A DNA stretch of 64,000 nucleotides from Corynebacterium sp. P3-F1 (lineage in GTDB: Bacteria; Actinomycetota; Actinomycetes; Mycobacteriales; Mycobacteriaceae). Numbering within the stretch: position 1 is the first letter of the stretch; the number at the start of each line of letters is the position of its first letter. The stretch covers positions 496,001 to 560,000 of the forward strand of contig NZ_CP129965.1 of the NCBI RefSeq assembly GCF_030503635.1, written 5' to 3'. The notes under the pieces are model-generated. The model was not told the DNA's origin. It worked only from the letters and a program-made list of their open reading frames with translations, and searched no databases. The translations under genes and the position numbers were made by a program. This document shows, one piece after another, positions 27,910 through 35,859 of the stretch.

Positions 27910-28552
27910 CGTTGGTGCTCCTCATGTACGTCTCGTGTGCTGCTGCAACGTTGGCATAAGTGTAGCGATGCTGGGCACTCGCTCCGTGGCGGCGCACCGC
28001 GTCCATGTGGGCGCGCGTGGAATAGCCTTTATGCTTATCGACGCCGTACCCCGGGTACTCCTCCCCCATCTCCGTGACCAGTCGGTCCCGGCTGACTTTG
28101 GCCAACACGCTCGCCGCTGCGATGCAGCGGACGGTGTAGTCCCCGCCAACAATGGGAAGCTGGGGTGCGGTGAGGCCGGGGACGCGGAAGGCGTCCACAA
28201 GCACATACCCCGGGGTGATGCCAAGCGCGGCGATGGCGCGACGCGCACCGTCGAGGTTGGCGTTCTGGATTCCGCGGCTGTCGATATCCGCGGCGGGAAT
28301 GTGGATGACCGAATGCGCGACCGCGGTGTCCACGATCGCCGTGTACAGCTCCTCGCGGCGCTTATGCGTGAGCTGCTTCGAATCTGTGAGCCCCTCGAGC
28401 GCGGCGATTGGCCGCAAGGGAAGGACGCATGCTGCAATGGTGATGGGGCCGAAGCACGCTCCCCGGCCTGCTTCGTCGATTCCCGCGACGGGCCCGAATC
28501 CGGCTTTTTCCAGCGCGACCTCGTAGGTGCGCAGCTGCTTCAGTCTGCGCAT
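27899..28552 (-). CDS. rnhB: ribonuclease HII
   Basis: Cuts RNA of RNA-DNA hybrids, including single misincorporated ribonucleotides. Metal-binding residues: the Asp-Glu pair in AGIDEAGRG, Asp in YVLVDAFRVPG and a further Asp near RDRLVTEMG. Length 217 is typical. The GVDKHKGYSTRAH segment is conserved at the C-terminal end and contains one GCTTATCGACG word. It overlaps the DUF2469 gene and starts 10 bases after the lepB stop. Confidence 0.95.
   Translation of the reverse strand: MRRLKQLRTYEVALEKAGFGPVAGIDEAGRGACFGPITIAACVLPLRPIAALEGLTDSKQLTHKRREELYTAIVDTAVAHSVIHIPAADIDSRGIQNANLDGARRAIAALGITPGYVLVDAFRVPGLTAPQLPIVGGDYTVRCIAAASVLAKVSRDRLVTEMGEEYPGYGVDKHKGYSTRAHMDAVRRHGASAQHRYTYANVAAAHETYMRSTNDER
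28033..28043 (+). repeat. GCTTATCGACG word, site 10 (in rnhB)
   Basis: Exact copy within rnhB; on the coding strand it encodes VDK of GVDKHKG. Confidence 0.85.
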
Positions 28553-28562
28553 ACGCGCTACC

Positions 28563-29339
28563 CTACTGCTGCTGCGGTTGGATCTCGCGGTCCTTGACAG
28601 GCCCGATGCGTGTCAGCGGCAGAATGATGAACGACACTTTGCCGCGGATGTTCTCCTCCGGGATCGTGCCCTGGAATTCATCGCCGGAGTGGTAGCGCGA
28701 ATCGGCAGAGTTCGTGCGGTTGTCGCCCATGACGAAGACGTTGCCCTCCGGTACCGTGATCGGGCCGAAGAAGTTGCCGCCGCACTCGGTGGACCCGTCT
28801 TCTCCGATAACGGGATTAGCCGGCGGCTCAAGAATGTACGACTGGTCGATCGGCTGGCCGTCCACCATCACCGCTGGATCACCGGCCTGGCACGAGACCG
28901 TCTGCCCGCCGGTGGCCACGACACGTTTGACCAGATCGTTCTCGTCCGGAGCCACCAACCCCACGTAGGAGCCGAGCTGCTGAAGACCGGCCACAAAGGC
29001 GTTGTCGGAGCGGTTGGACTGGTAACCGGTGTTCCACGACGGCGTTCCCTCGAACACCACGACATCACCCGGCTCCGGGTCGGAGAAGTAGTAGCTGACC
29101 TTCTGCACAAAGATGCGGTCGCCGTTGCAGCCTTCGCAGCCGTGCAACGTCGGCTCCATGGATGCCGAAGGAATCAGGTACACACGGCCCACGAATGTCT
29201 GCAACACAAAGATCAGTGCGAGTGTAAGAACAACAACCAGCGGAATCTCGATGTACCACGGCGTAGCCCTTTCCGCCTGCTCCTGTTCGGGTCGCGGGCG
29301 GCGCACTGGGCGGGGTCGGGGCTGTGCGTTATTAGTCAC
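28563..29339 (-). CDS. lepB: signal peptidase I
   Basis: Membrane-bound serine peptidase removing signal peptides from exported proteins. An Arg-rich cytoplasmic head is followed by one membrane helix (IPLVVVLTLALIFVLQTFV). The catalytic Ser lies in PSASMEPTL and the general-base Lys in DLVKRVVATGG; the further box VFVMGDNRTNSADSRYHS is complete. 258 residues, GTG start. It sits between rplS and rnhB, as in other actinobacteria. Confidence 0.95.
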   Translation of the reverse strand: MTNNAQPRPRPVRRPRPEQEQAERATPWYIEIPLVVVLTLALIFVLQTFVGRVYLIPSASMEPTLHGCEGCNGDRIFVQKVSYYFSDPEPGDVVVFEGTPSWNTGYQSNRSDNAFVAGLQQLGSYVGLVAPDENDLVKRVVATGGQTVSCQAGDPAVMVDGQPIDQSYILEPPANPVIGEDGSTECGGNFFGPITVPEGNVFVMGDNRTNSADSRYHSGDEFQGTIPEENIRGKVSFIILPLTRIGPVKDREIQPQQQ

Positions 29340-29360
29340 GGCAAATCACCTTATCAGCGG

Positions 29361-29416
29361 GAAAACGAAACGCCCCCTCCCGTTGCGCTTTGGCGAAGCA
29401 GGGAACGGGAGGGGGC
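29361..29416 (-). terminator. intrinsic terminator after rplS
   Basis: A 13-bp perfect stem (29372-29384 with 29404-29416, GCCCCCTCCCGTT) is followed on the minus strand by GTTTCGTTTTC. It separates rplS from lepB. Confidence 0.85.
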
Positions 29417-29428
29417 GACGGGCACGTC

Positions 29429-29776
29429 TTAGCGACGCTCCTTGATGCGGGCTGCCTTACCGCGCAAGTCGCGCATGTAGTACAGCTTCGCGCGGCGGAC
29501 GCGGCCGCGGCGCAGCACCTCGATGTGGTCGATGTTCGGGGAGTGCACCGGGAAAGTACGCTCCACACCGATACCGAAGGAGATCTTGCGGACGGTGAAC
29601 GTCTCGCGGATGCCGGAGCCCTGACGGCGGACAACGAAGCCCTCGAAGAGCTGGGTACGGGTGACGTTGCCCTCGATGACCTTAACGTGGACGCCAAGGG
29701 TGTCGCCGGGGCGGAAGTCCGGGATGTCGTCGCGCAGCTGGCCTGCGTCGACCTTGTCGATAATGCCGTTGGACAT
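29429..29776 (-). CDS. rplS: 50S ribosomal protein L19
   Basis: Large-subunit protein at the 30S interface. [52 protein letters not shown] and [20 protein letters not shown] match L19. Length 115 is standard. ATG at 29776 with AAAGGA upstream. The gene follows trmD, as in the common rpsP-rimM-trmD-rplS cluster. Confidence 0.97.
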   Translation of the reverse strand: MSNGIIDKVDAGQLRDDIPDFRPGDTLGVHVKVIEGNVTRTQLFEGFVVRRQGSGIRETFTVRKISFGIGVERTFPVHSPNIDHIEVLRRGRVRRAKLYYMRDLRGKAARIKERR

Positions 29777-29893
29777 GGCAGAATTCCTTTTCAGATTTGG
29801 ACAGAGGACCCTAGCGGCGCTGTCCGCGCTCAACTGGTTCATGTCGGCTACATGACCCGAACATTCTTGCATAGAGGCCGGTAGCTTCCAAAT

Positions 29894-31192
29894 TCAGCTT
29901 ATCGACGGCTCCCCTGTCCTCTTCTTCCCCGCGTCCCCGGCGGCCGCAGCTGCCGTTGTCCCGTACCAGTACTCGACTCCGGGGAGTGCGCCCACGACTA
30001 CTGCCGTGGCTTTCTTCGGCGGCAATGTGGAGCGTCCTTCGACGACAACGCGGTAGACGGGGTCGAGCAGTGGGCGGTCCTCGGCGGCCAGATATTGGTT
30101 GACCACGATATTGTCGGGCTCGCAGCGAGTGTCCATGAGCTCGACGCTGATGTTGTCTGCGAGGTAGCCGGCACGGCGGAGTTTCTTGGCCAGCTTGTTC
30201 CGGGTTTTCTCCCACGCCACGGCGTTCATGATCACGGCGATGTCGGTGGACAGCTCCTGCGCGTCGAGTGTGAACAAGTCGTCCTTGTCCAGCAGGTTCT
30301 CTCTGCGTGCGCGCTCAATGAGGTCCGGTCTCACGTGCCGGGTGCGCTCGAGCGACTGGTCGCGTCTCCAACGAGCGATCTTGCCGTGGTCCCCCGATAG
30401 CAGCACCTCCGGAACGTCGATGCCGCGCCACTGCCGTGGTCTTGTGTACGACGGGCCCTCGAGCAGTCCGTCGGAGAAGCTGTCTTCCTCGTGGCTTTCG
30501 GTGTTTCCCAGCACTCCGGGAACGAGGCGGGTCACTGCTTCCGCGATGACGAGCACGGCCACTTCCCCGCCGATGAGCACGTAGTCGCCGATGGATACCT
30601 CTCTCACCCGGTAGTTTCTCCGTGCATCGTCGAAGACGCGTTGGTCGATCCCCTCGTAGCGGCCGCAAGCGAAGACGATGTGCTCCTCGCGCGACCACGC
30701 CTGGGCATCCGCCTGGGTGAAGGGAGTGCCGGCGGGAGTGGGAACCAGCAGCAGGGGTTTGCTATCGTCCTCGTCCTCATACTCCGAATGCGCCGGCTGC
30801 GCCCCATCAGCTCTATGCGCCTTATTCGCCGTATTCGGCGTAGGCGCAGTATTCGCCCCGTCTCTGCCAGCTGGGTAGGGACGCGGGGCGACCTGCTCGA
30901 CATCGTCGTGGCGCAGCTTGTCGTTGCGGTGCGCGACGGCGGTAGCCAGCTCGGTGCCTGCGCGACCGGTAGCCACATCGTCGAGTGCACTGCCCCAGAC
31001 CTCCGGCAGCATGACCATGCCGGGTCCGCCGCCCAAAGGCGGCGCGTCCACAGACTTGTGGTTTCCGGTCGCCCAGTCGCGCAGATCGTGCACGCCGACG
31101 GAGAGAATCCCCTGCTCGATAGCCTTACCTAGCAGCGCGTGGCGCAGCGGTTCGAGGTACTCCGGGAAAATCGTGATGACATCCAGCCTCAT
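29894..31192 (-). CDS. trmD: tRNA (guanine-37-N1)-methyltransferase, enlarged form
   Basis: SPOUT-fold methyltransferase acting on G37 of tRNAs and preventing frameshifts. Core motifs: MRLDVITIFPEYL, PPLGGGPGMVMLPE, CGRYEGIDQRVFDD, SIGDYVLIGGEVAVLVIAEA, PGVLGN, SYTRPRQWRG and VPEVLLSGDHGKIARWRRDQ. At 432 residues it is far longer than the usual 230-280. A low-complexity insert of about 65 residues (roughly 78-143) separates the N-terminal half from the SAM-binding trefoil knot. A tail of about 120 residues follows the normal end, around LLDKDDL. ATG at 31192 begins just after the rimM stop; GTG at 31201 overlaps it. Confidence 0.93.
   Translation of the reverse strand: MRLDVITIFPEYLEPLRHALLGKAIEQGILSVGVHDLRDWATGNHKSVDAPPLGGGPGMVMLPEVWGSALDDVATGRAGTELATAVAHRNDKLRHDDVEQVAPRPYPAGRDGANTAPTPNTANKAHRADGAQPAHSEYEDEDDSKPLLLVPTPAGTPFTQADAQAWSREEHIVFACGRYEGIDQRVFDDARRNYRVREVSIGDYVLIGGEVAVLVIAEAVTRLVPGVLGNTESHEEDSFSDGLLEGPSYTRPRQWRGIDVPEVLLSGDHGKIARWRRDQSLERTRHVRPDLIERARRENLLDKDDLFTLDAQELSTDIAVIMNAVAWEKTRNKLAKKLRRAGYLADNISVELMDTRCEPDNIVVNQYLAAEDRPLLDPVYRVVVEGRSTLPPKKATAVVVGALPGVEYWYGTTAAAAAGDAGKKRTGEPSIS
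29897..29907 (+). repeat. GCTTATCGACG word, site 11 (3' end of trmD)
   Basis: Exact copy touching the trmD stop codon; on the coding strand it encodes the terminal SIS. Confidence 0.85.
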
Positions 31193-31197
31193 CGCAC

Positions 31198-31704
31198 TCA
31201 CAGCTCCAGTAGACCCTCCGGCGGGGTTGCCACGAGGAATCCTTCCTCCAGATCGACTTCGGGGACGATGTCGATGACGAACGGAATCAGGACTTCCCGG
31301 CCGTCCATCTCCACCTCGAGCAGTTGGCGGCCGGGGGTGTGGGTGACGCCGGTGACGGTGCCGGCGGGTGTGCCGTCGATAAGCACGCGCAAGCCGATGA
31401 GTTCGTGGTCGTAGAACTCGTCCTCGTCCGCGTCCTCGGCGCGCTCGAGCGGCTCGGCGAAGAACTGCATGCCCCGCAACGAATCGGCAGCCGTGCGGTC
31501 AGGGATCTCCTCGAATGTGACAAGCAGGCGTTTCTGGTGCGGGCGCACCGACGCGATGGTCAAGTCGCGCTCCTTGCCCGCTTGTGTGCCGTGGAGAACC
31601 TCACCGACGGCGTAGCGGATCTCCGGGTCATCGGTGGTCACCTCGACGGCGACCTCTCCTTTAACGCCGTGAGATTTGACCACCTTGCCGATCAATAGCT
31701 GCAT
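31198..31704 (-). CDS. rimM: 16S rRNA processing protein RimM
   Basis: Ribosome maturation factor for the 30S head, binding S19. The N-terminal RimM domain has LLIGKVVKSHGVKGEVAVEV; the C-terminal PRC-barrel has DEFYDHELIGLRVLIDGTPAG and IPFVIDIVPEVDLEEGFLV. 168 residues, ATG start. Overlaps or abuts trmD, so the two are translationally linked. One GCTTATCGACG word encodes LIDG inside it. Confidence 0.95.
   Translation of the reverse strand: MQLLIGKVVKSHGVKGEVAVEVTTDDPEIRYAVGEVLHGTQAGKERDLTIASVRPHQKRLLVTFEEIPDRTAADSLRGMQFFAEPLERAEDADEDEFYDHELIGLRVLIDGTPAGTVTGVTHTPGRQLLEVEMDGREVLIPFVIDIVPEVDLEEGFLVATPPEGLLEL
31374..31384 (-). repeat. GCTTATCGACG word, site 12 (in rimM)
   Basis: Exact copy within rimM, encoding LIDG. 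Confidence 0.85.
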
Positions 31705-31739
31705 GCTTTAACAGGCTACCAACCTCTTCTCAGGCCGAG

Positions 31740-32519
31740 TTACCACGTCGAGTCGCCGCGGGTGATCGCGTCGTATCCGCCGTCGACGAAAATGACCTGG
31801 CCGCACAGGTGAGTGTTCTCCACGCTGGTGAGGAAGGCGAGCATGGCGGCCGCCTGCTCCGGCTCGAGCCAGCCGTTGAGTGGCATGGGCACCTGCTCCA
31901 ACTGGGCCAGGCCCTCCTTGCTGTTCCGCAGCTCCTCCGTCATCGGGGACACAACGACAGCCGGGGCGATGGCGTTGAGTGCGATGCCGGCGCCGGCCCA
32001 CTTCTGCGTCGGGGCGTTGCGGCGCACCCAACGCGCGATCGCCTGCTTGGAAGCGGAGTAGTTGGCGTACCCCTCGCGCGGCCCCGCTTCCGCGAGCTCC
32101 GTGCCTCGGGCGACTGCGCGCTCCTCATCGTTATCCAAAAGGGCATTGAGCAGCTCGACGTCGGTCGGCTGAAGGGAAGCCATGGACGCCGTGACGACGG
32201 CACGCGGGTTGTCGGACGCCGCGAGCAGGTCGTACACACCGTCGAGCGTGGCCACGGCACCGAAGTAGTTCACCTGAACTGTCTTGGCGATAGGCGCCTG
32301 CATACCCGCGTTCGCGATGACGGCGTTGAGCTGCCCTCCGGAGAGCTCGCGCGTCTTCTCCGCCAGCTCTTCGCGGCCCTCTGCCGTGGTCAGGTCGCAG
32401 TTGATATCCGCGCCTTTGATGTCTGCGGTGATGACCTTCTCGCCACGTGAGCGCAGAAGCTCCGCGGTGGCTTTACCGATGCCGCCGGTACCTCCGGTGA
32501 TCAGATAGGTGCGTGACAT
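31740..32519 (-). CDS. short-chain dehydrogenase/reductase
   Basis: Classical SDR of 259 residues; substrate unknown. The nucleotide motif TGGTGGIGKAT is near the N-terminus, and the acidic Asp after the second strand (VITADIKG) suggests NAD(H). The NAG motif (VIANAG), active Ser (VTASMASL) and the catalytic YSASK are present. The C-terminus VFVDGGYDA is typical. GGGAGG precedes the ATG. It lies between rpsP and rimM, an unusual place in the standard translation cluster, and is probably read from the rpsP promoter. Similarity to 3-alpha-hydroxysteroid dehydrogenase-like SDRs is weak evidence. Confidence 0.88.
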   Translation of the reverse strand: MSRTYLITGGTGGIGKATAELLRSRGEKVITADIKGADINCDLTTAEGREELAEKTRELSGGQLNAVIANAGMQAPIAKTVQVNYFGAVATLDGVYDLLAASDNPRAVVTASMASLQPTDVELLNALLDNDEERAVARGTELAEAGPREGYANYSASKQAIARWVRRNAPTQKWAGAGIALNAIAPAVVVSPMTEELRNSKEGLAQLEQVPMPLNGWLEPEQAAAMLAFLTSVENTHLCGQVIFVDGGYDAITRGDSTW

Positions 32520-32621
32520 GAGAAAACCTCCCTAGACGTTGGGAAAGAACATATTCTTGCTCTTCCCAGTTTACGTCTGGGGAGGTGGACGGGACGCAGT
32601 TTAGCGTTCCGCTTAGTTCTC

Positions 32622-33125
32622 TTAGTTCTCCTCAGCCTCGGCATCCTCAGCCGGAGCTTCGGCGTCCTCGGACTCGGCAGCCTGAGCCTCTGCCTCAGCG
32701 GCAGCCTCGGCAGCTGCCTTAGCCTCAGCCTCTTCCTTGGCCTTCTTGCGCTTCTCGGTGATGGCCTCAGCGGTCGGGCCGTTGGATGCCTCCTCGAGAG
32801 CCTGGTTGAACAGGTCGAGTTTGGACGGCTTCTCCTCGGCGACCTTGAGGGTGCCCTCGGCGCCTTCCTCACCCTTGTGCTTCTGCCAGTCACCGGTGAC
32901 CTTCAGCAGAGCGAGCACCGGTTCGGTCGGCTGTGCGCCGACACCGAGCCAGTACTGGGCGCGCTCAGAGTCGATCTGGATGAGCGACGGCTCTTCCTTC
33001 GGGTGGTAGATACCGATGTTCTCGATGACGCGGCCGTCGCGGCGGGTGCGGGCATCGGCGACGACAACACGGTACTGGGCGTTGCGGATCTTACCCAGAC
33101 GCTGCAGCTTGATCTTTACAGCCAT
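32622..33125 (-). CDS. rpsP: 30S ribosomal protein S16 with acidic Ala/Glu tail
   Basis: S16 core: [36 protein letters not shown] and [21 protein letters not shown], ending in [19 protein letters not shown]. After residue about 95 a tail of about 70 residues, strongly Ala/Glu/Lys-rich, gives 167 residues against roughly 80-100 for canonical bacterial S16; actinobacterial forms are often longer. The tail predicts a charged helix or disorder. Begins the rpsP-SDR-rimM-trmD-rplS run. Confidence 0.95.
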   Translation of the reverse strand: MAVKIKLQRLGKIRNAQYRVVVADARTRRDGRVIENIGIYHPKEEPSLIQIDSERAQYWLGVGAQPTEPVLALLKVTGDWQKHKGEEGAEGTLKVAEEKPSKLDLFNQALEEASNGPTAEAITEKRKKAKEEAEAKAAAEAAAEAEAQAAESEDAEAPAEDAEAEEN

Positions 33126-33529
33126 GATTCAAAAGTCCTTACGTGGTCACTGGGCAGTGCAGACGCTCGCCGCCTATCGACGAGCCGGTTCAGCCCTTGA
33201 GTTTCACCTGCGTGTGACTGGCCGGCCGGTGTGATCTCCGACCCTCCGGAGGTTGTGCCGCTTCCGGCGCTAACGCAGTTTTGCCGTGGCGTACTCGGCG
33301 GGAAATGCTGTCAAGTGCGCATCGACCCGAAGTACCTTACCCCCGTCTACTCCTGATAACCAAAACATCGTGCGGGTTAACGGGATTGGCCGCCTTCAGC
33401 GGTAAGGTCTGCACGGGAAGACCCAGAAACCCCAGAAAAGCCGGGACTGGCGGCAGTGTGTCGCGGACAAGACCGCAAGCTGTCCACCATCAGTCTCATT
33501 CCCCTCTTGACGCAACGGATTTTCACGCA
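33126..33529. other. rpsP / acyltransferase divergent intergenic region
   Basis: About 400 bases. A single-mismatch variant of the recurrent word, GCCTATCGACG, occurs at 33172-33182. The plus-strand frame stays open from 33281 into the acyltransferase gene, but its first 83 codons look non-coding (Arg/Pro/Ser-rich, no homology recognised). TAAGGT near 33403 is a candidate -10. Confidence 0.5.
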
Positions 33530-35722
33530 ATGACGACCACGGTTACCGCCCAGCAAGAAAAGGCCTCCAAGCCTGCGCCGAAGCAAGCGTACCGGAACGA
33601 TCTCGATGGATTGCGCGGTGTCGCAATTGGTTTGGTCGTGCTGTTCCACGTTTTCGTCGGCCGCGTTTCCGGTGGTGTTGACGTGTTCCTTCTGTTGTCG
33701 GGCTACTTCTTCATGGGTTCTCAGCTCCGGTACGCGATGCGCCCGAATCCCTCATTGAATCCGTGGTGGCCATTCTGGCGCACGGCGCGCCGCCTGCTCC
33801 CCGCCCTCGCGATTGTTCTGGCGGCGATTTTTGCGGGTATCAAGTGGTTGACGCCGGAGATCATGAGCAATGACCTGGCCCGGCAATTCACCGCCTCAGT
33901 CCTGTATTTCCAGAACTACGAGCTGGCGTCGCAGAACCTCGATTACGCTGCGGCAGGTGCGGAGACCTCACCACTACAACACCTGTGGTCCATGAGCGTG
34001 CAGGGCCAGTTCTATGTCTTCGCTATCACGGTGGGGATCATCGTGGCATTCCTGGCCAGCCGACGCGGCGTGGCTACCGAGAAGCTGCGCCGCGGCATCA
34101 TCGCTGTGCTGGTTGTGCTGACAGTGGCATCGTTCGCATACGCATCGCGGCATGGGTTGGTGGGCACCCCGAAGAATTACTACGAGTTCCCGTCGCGGCT
34201 GTGGGAGTTGGCTTTCGGTGCACTCTTGGCCATGTTGCCGGTGACTAATCTCATTCCGGAAAAACTGCGCGGACTCGCCGCCGGTCTCGGTGTCGCAGCC
34301 ATCGCGGCGACGGGCGCGATCATCACCACGTCCCTCGCCTTCCCGGGGCCGGCCGCTTTGATTCCGCTGCTGGGTGCGGCCCTTGTCGTCATGGCGGGGC
34401 CGGACCAGCCAGTGGCCCGCGTCCTGTCGTCGGGCCCGATCCTGTGGCTGGGCAAGGTCGCGTATTCGCTGTACCTGTGGCACTGGCCACTTCTCATCCT
34501 GTTTACGGTGAAGTCGGGGCGCCCGACACCGACGGTGGCTCTTGGCGTTCTCGTCATTGCGCTTTCACTGTGCCTGGCGCACCTCACCTACACCCTTGTG
34601 GAGGACCCGCTGCGTCAACATGGCAAACGCCCCAAGGCCACCGACGCGCCGGTGAAGAAGGCACGCGCGAGCTTGCAGACCTTTGAAGGCCGTGGCCGCG
34701 CAGTCGGCGGAGCGTTGATCGGTGCGCTACTTCTGGGATTGCTGTCCATTCAGCCGATCTACGCCCGCCAGGTCAACAACGCAGATTTCAATCTCGCCTC
34801 CAGCGAGTACCCGGGTGCTATGGCTCACTTCGGGTCGGAAGTCCCAGAAGTGAACCCGGAGCCCGACCCAGCGCTAATCGCGGACATCTTCCCGCCGACA
34901 GCGGACAACAACTGCATCATCTTCATGGATCAGCCCTCAGACATGCTGCCGGGGCCGCAGTGCGTGTGGGGCGACCCGGAGGCGGAGACGACCGTCGTCC
35001 TCTTCGGCGGATCTCATTCAGAACCATGGATCATCCCGCTGGACCAACTCGGGCGCGAACACGGGTTCAAGGTCATTCCTATCGTGCGCCAAGCATGCCC
35101 TCTCATTCTGGACGACTTGGACACAGTGAGTCCGGAGTGCGCCCAATGGTCGCGGCTGGCGTTCGACCGGATCATTGAGCTCCAGCCCGACCTGGCTATC
35201 TCCACCGCCACCCGACCCGTCGGGCGCGCTGGCGAGGGTAGCCCCGGACCAGACTCCGTCCCATATTCCTACGCCAGCGTGTGGGAAGAGCTCCAGGCCA
35301 ACGACATCCCGTTCCTTGGACTCCGCGATAACCCGTGGGTTTTCAGTCGTGAGGGCGAACACATGGACCCGAATGAGTGCCTGGTCGCAGGCAACACCGT
35401 GAAGTCCTGCTCGACTCTCCGCGAAACGGTGTACGGCGGTGCGGACCCGTCAGCTGAGTATCTCTTCCCGGAGAACAAGCAATGGGGTTTGGACACATCT
35501 GAGTGGTACTGCGAAGAAGAACTGTGCCCGCCCATCATTGGCAACGTGTACGTCTACCGCGACCAGAACCATGTGTCCAACGCGTTCGTCGCGACCACCG
35601 CCCCGCTGATCTGGGCGAAACTGCAAGAGATTTTCACGGCTCTGGGCACCCCTGTTAAAGGCTTGGAGGACGGCCCGAAGCTCGACCCGGAAAAGGGCGT
35701 GCTCGCGGGGACTCAGGCGTAG
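33530..35722 (+). CDS. acyltransferase-3 family membrane protein with SGNH domain (OafA/YrhL-like)
   Basis: Inner-membrane O-acyltransferase that probably carries acyl groups to an envelope glycan or lipid. The first about 370 residues form the multi-helix acyltransferase-3 domain: YRNDLDGLRGVAIGLVVLFH with the key His, then GGVDVFLLLSGYFFMGSQLR, and LWHWPLLILF. A further helix precedes an extracytoplasmic SGNH-like domain with the Ser block VVLFGGSHSEPW (usual GDSHS is GGSHS) and the C-terminal DQNHVS block with the His. ATG at 33530 (MTTTVTAQQ) is chosen because the open frame upstream lacks coding character; no ribosome-binding site is evident, so the start is uncertain. The acylated product is unknown. 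Confidence 0.87.
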   Translation: MTTTVTAQQEKASKPAPKQAYRNDLDGLRGVAIGLVVLFHVFVGRVSGGVDVFLLLSGYFFMGSQLRYAMRPNPSLNPWWPFWRTARRLLPALAIVLAAIFAGIKWLTPEIMSNDLARQFTASVLYFQNYELASQNLDYAAAGAETSPLQHLWSMSVQGQFYVFAITVGIIVAFLASRRGVATEKLRRGIIAVLVVLTVASFAYASRHGLVGTPKNYYEFPSRLWELAFGALLAMLPVTNLIPEKLRGLAAGLGVAAIAATGAIITTSLAFPGPAALIPLLGAALVVMAGPDQPVARVLSSGPILWLGKVAYSLYLWHWPLLILFTVKSGRPTPTVALGVLVIALSLCLAHLTYTLVEDPLRQHGKRPKATDAPVKKARASLQTFEGRGRAVGGALIGALLLGLLSIQPIYARQVNNADFNLASSEYPGAMAHFGSEVPEVNPEPDPALIADIFPPTADNNCIIFMDQPSDMLPGPQCVWGDPEAETTVVLFGGSHSEPWIIPLDQLGREHGFKVIPIVRQACPLILDDLDTVSPECAQWSRLAFDRIIELQPDLAISTATRPVGRAGEGSPGPDSVPYSYASVWEELQANDIPFLGLRDNPWVFSREGEHMDPNECLVAGNTVKSCSTLRETVYGGADPSAEYLFPENKQWGLDTSEWYCEEELCPPIIGNVYVYRDQNHVSNAFVATTAPLIWAKLQEIFTALGTPVKGLEDGPKLDPEKGVLAGTQA

Positions 35723-35809
35723 GGAGCGGACACGGGGGGCGTCGGCAAGCCGAGCGTGGAGCCGGAACCGGAGATCTTCCCTGAACTCGGCGAGCAATAC
35801 TGAGCAATG

Positions 35810-35848
35810 AAAAGGCCCTCCCGCTCGTGGACACGTAGCGGAAGGGCC
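35810..35848 (-). terminator. intrinsic terminator after ffh
   Basis: Stem 35814-35825 (GGCCCTCCCGCT) pairs with 35837-35848, one A/C mismatch, followed on the minus strand by TTTTCATTG. Confidence 0.8.
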
Positions 35849-35859
35849 ATCCCCTGGGC

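Noticed and set aside
31374..31384. GCTTATCGACG as a product of shared LIDG/VDK protein motifs
   Set aside because: The word also occurs intergenically and in three reading contexts, so a shared protein motif does not account for all copies.
33281..33529. Extended N-terminus of the acyltransferase
   Set aside because: Arg/Pro/Ser-rich, lacks homology and would precede the normal start of the family.
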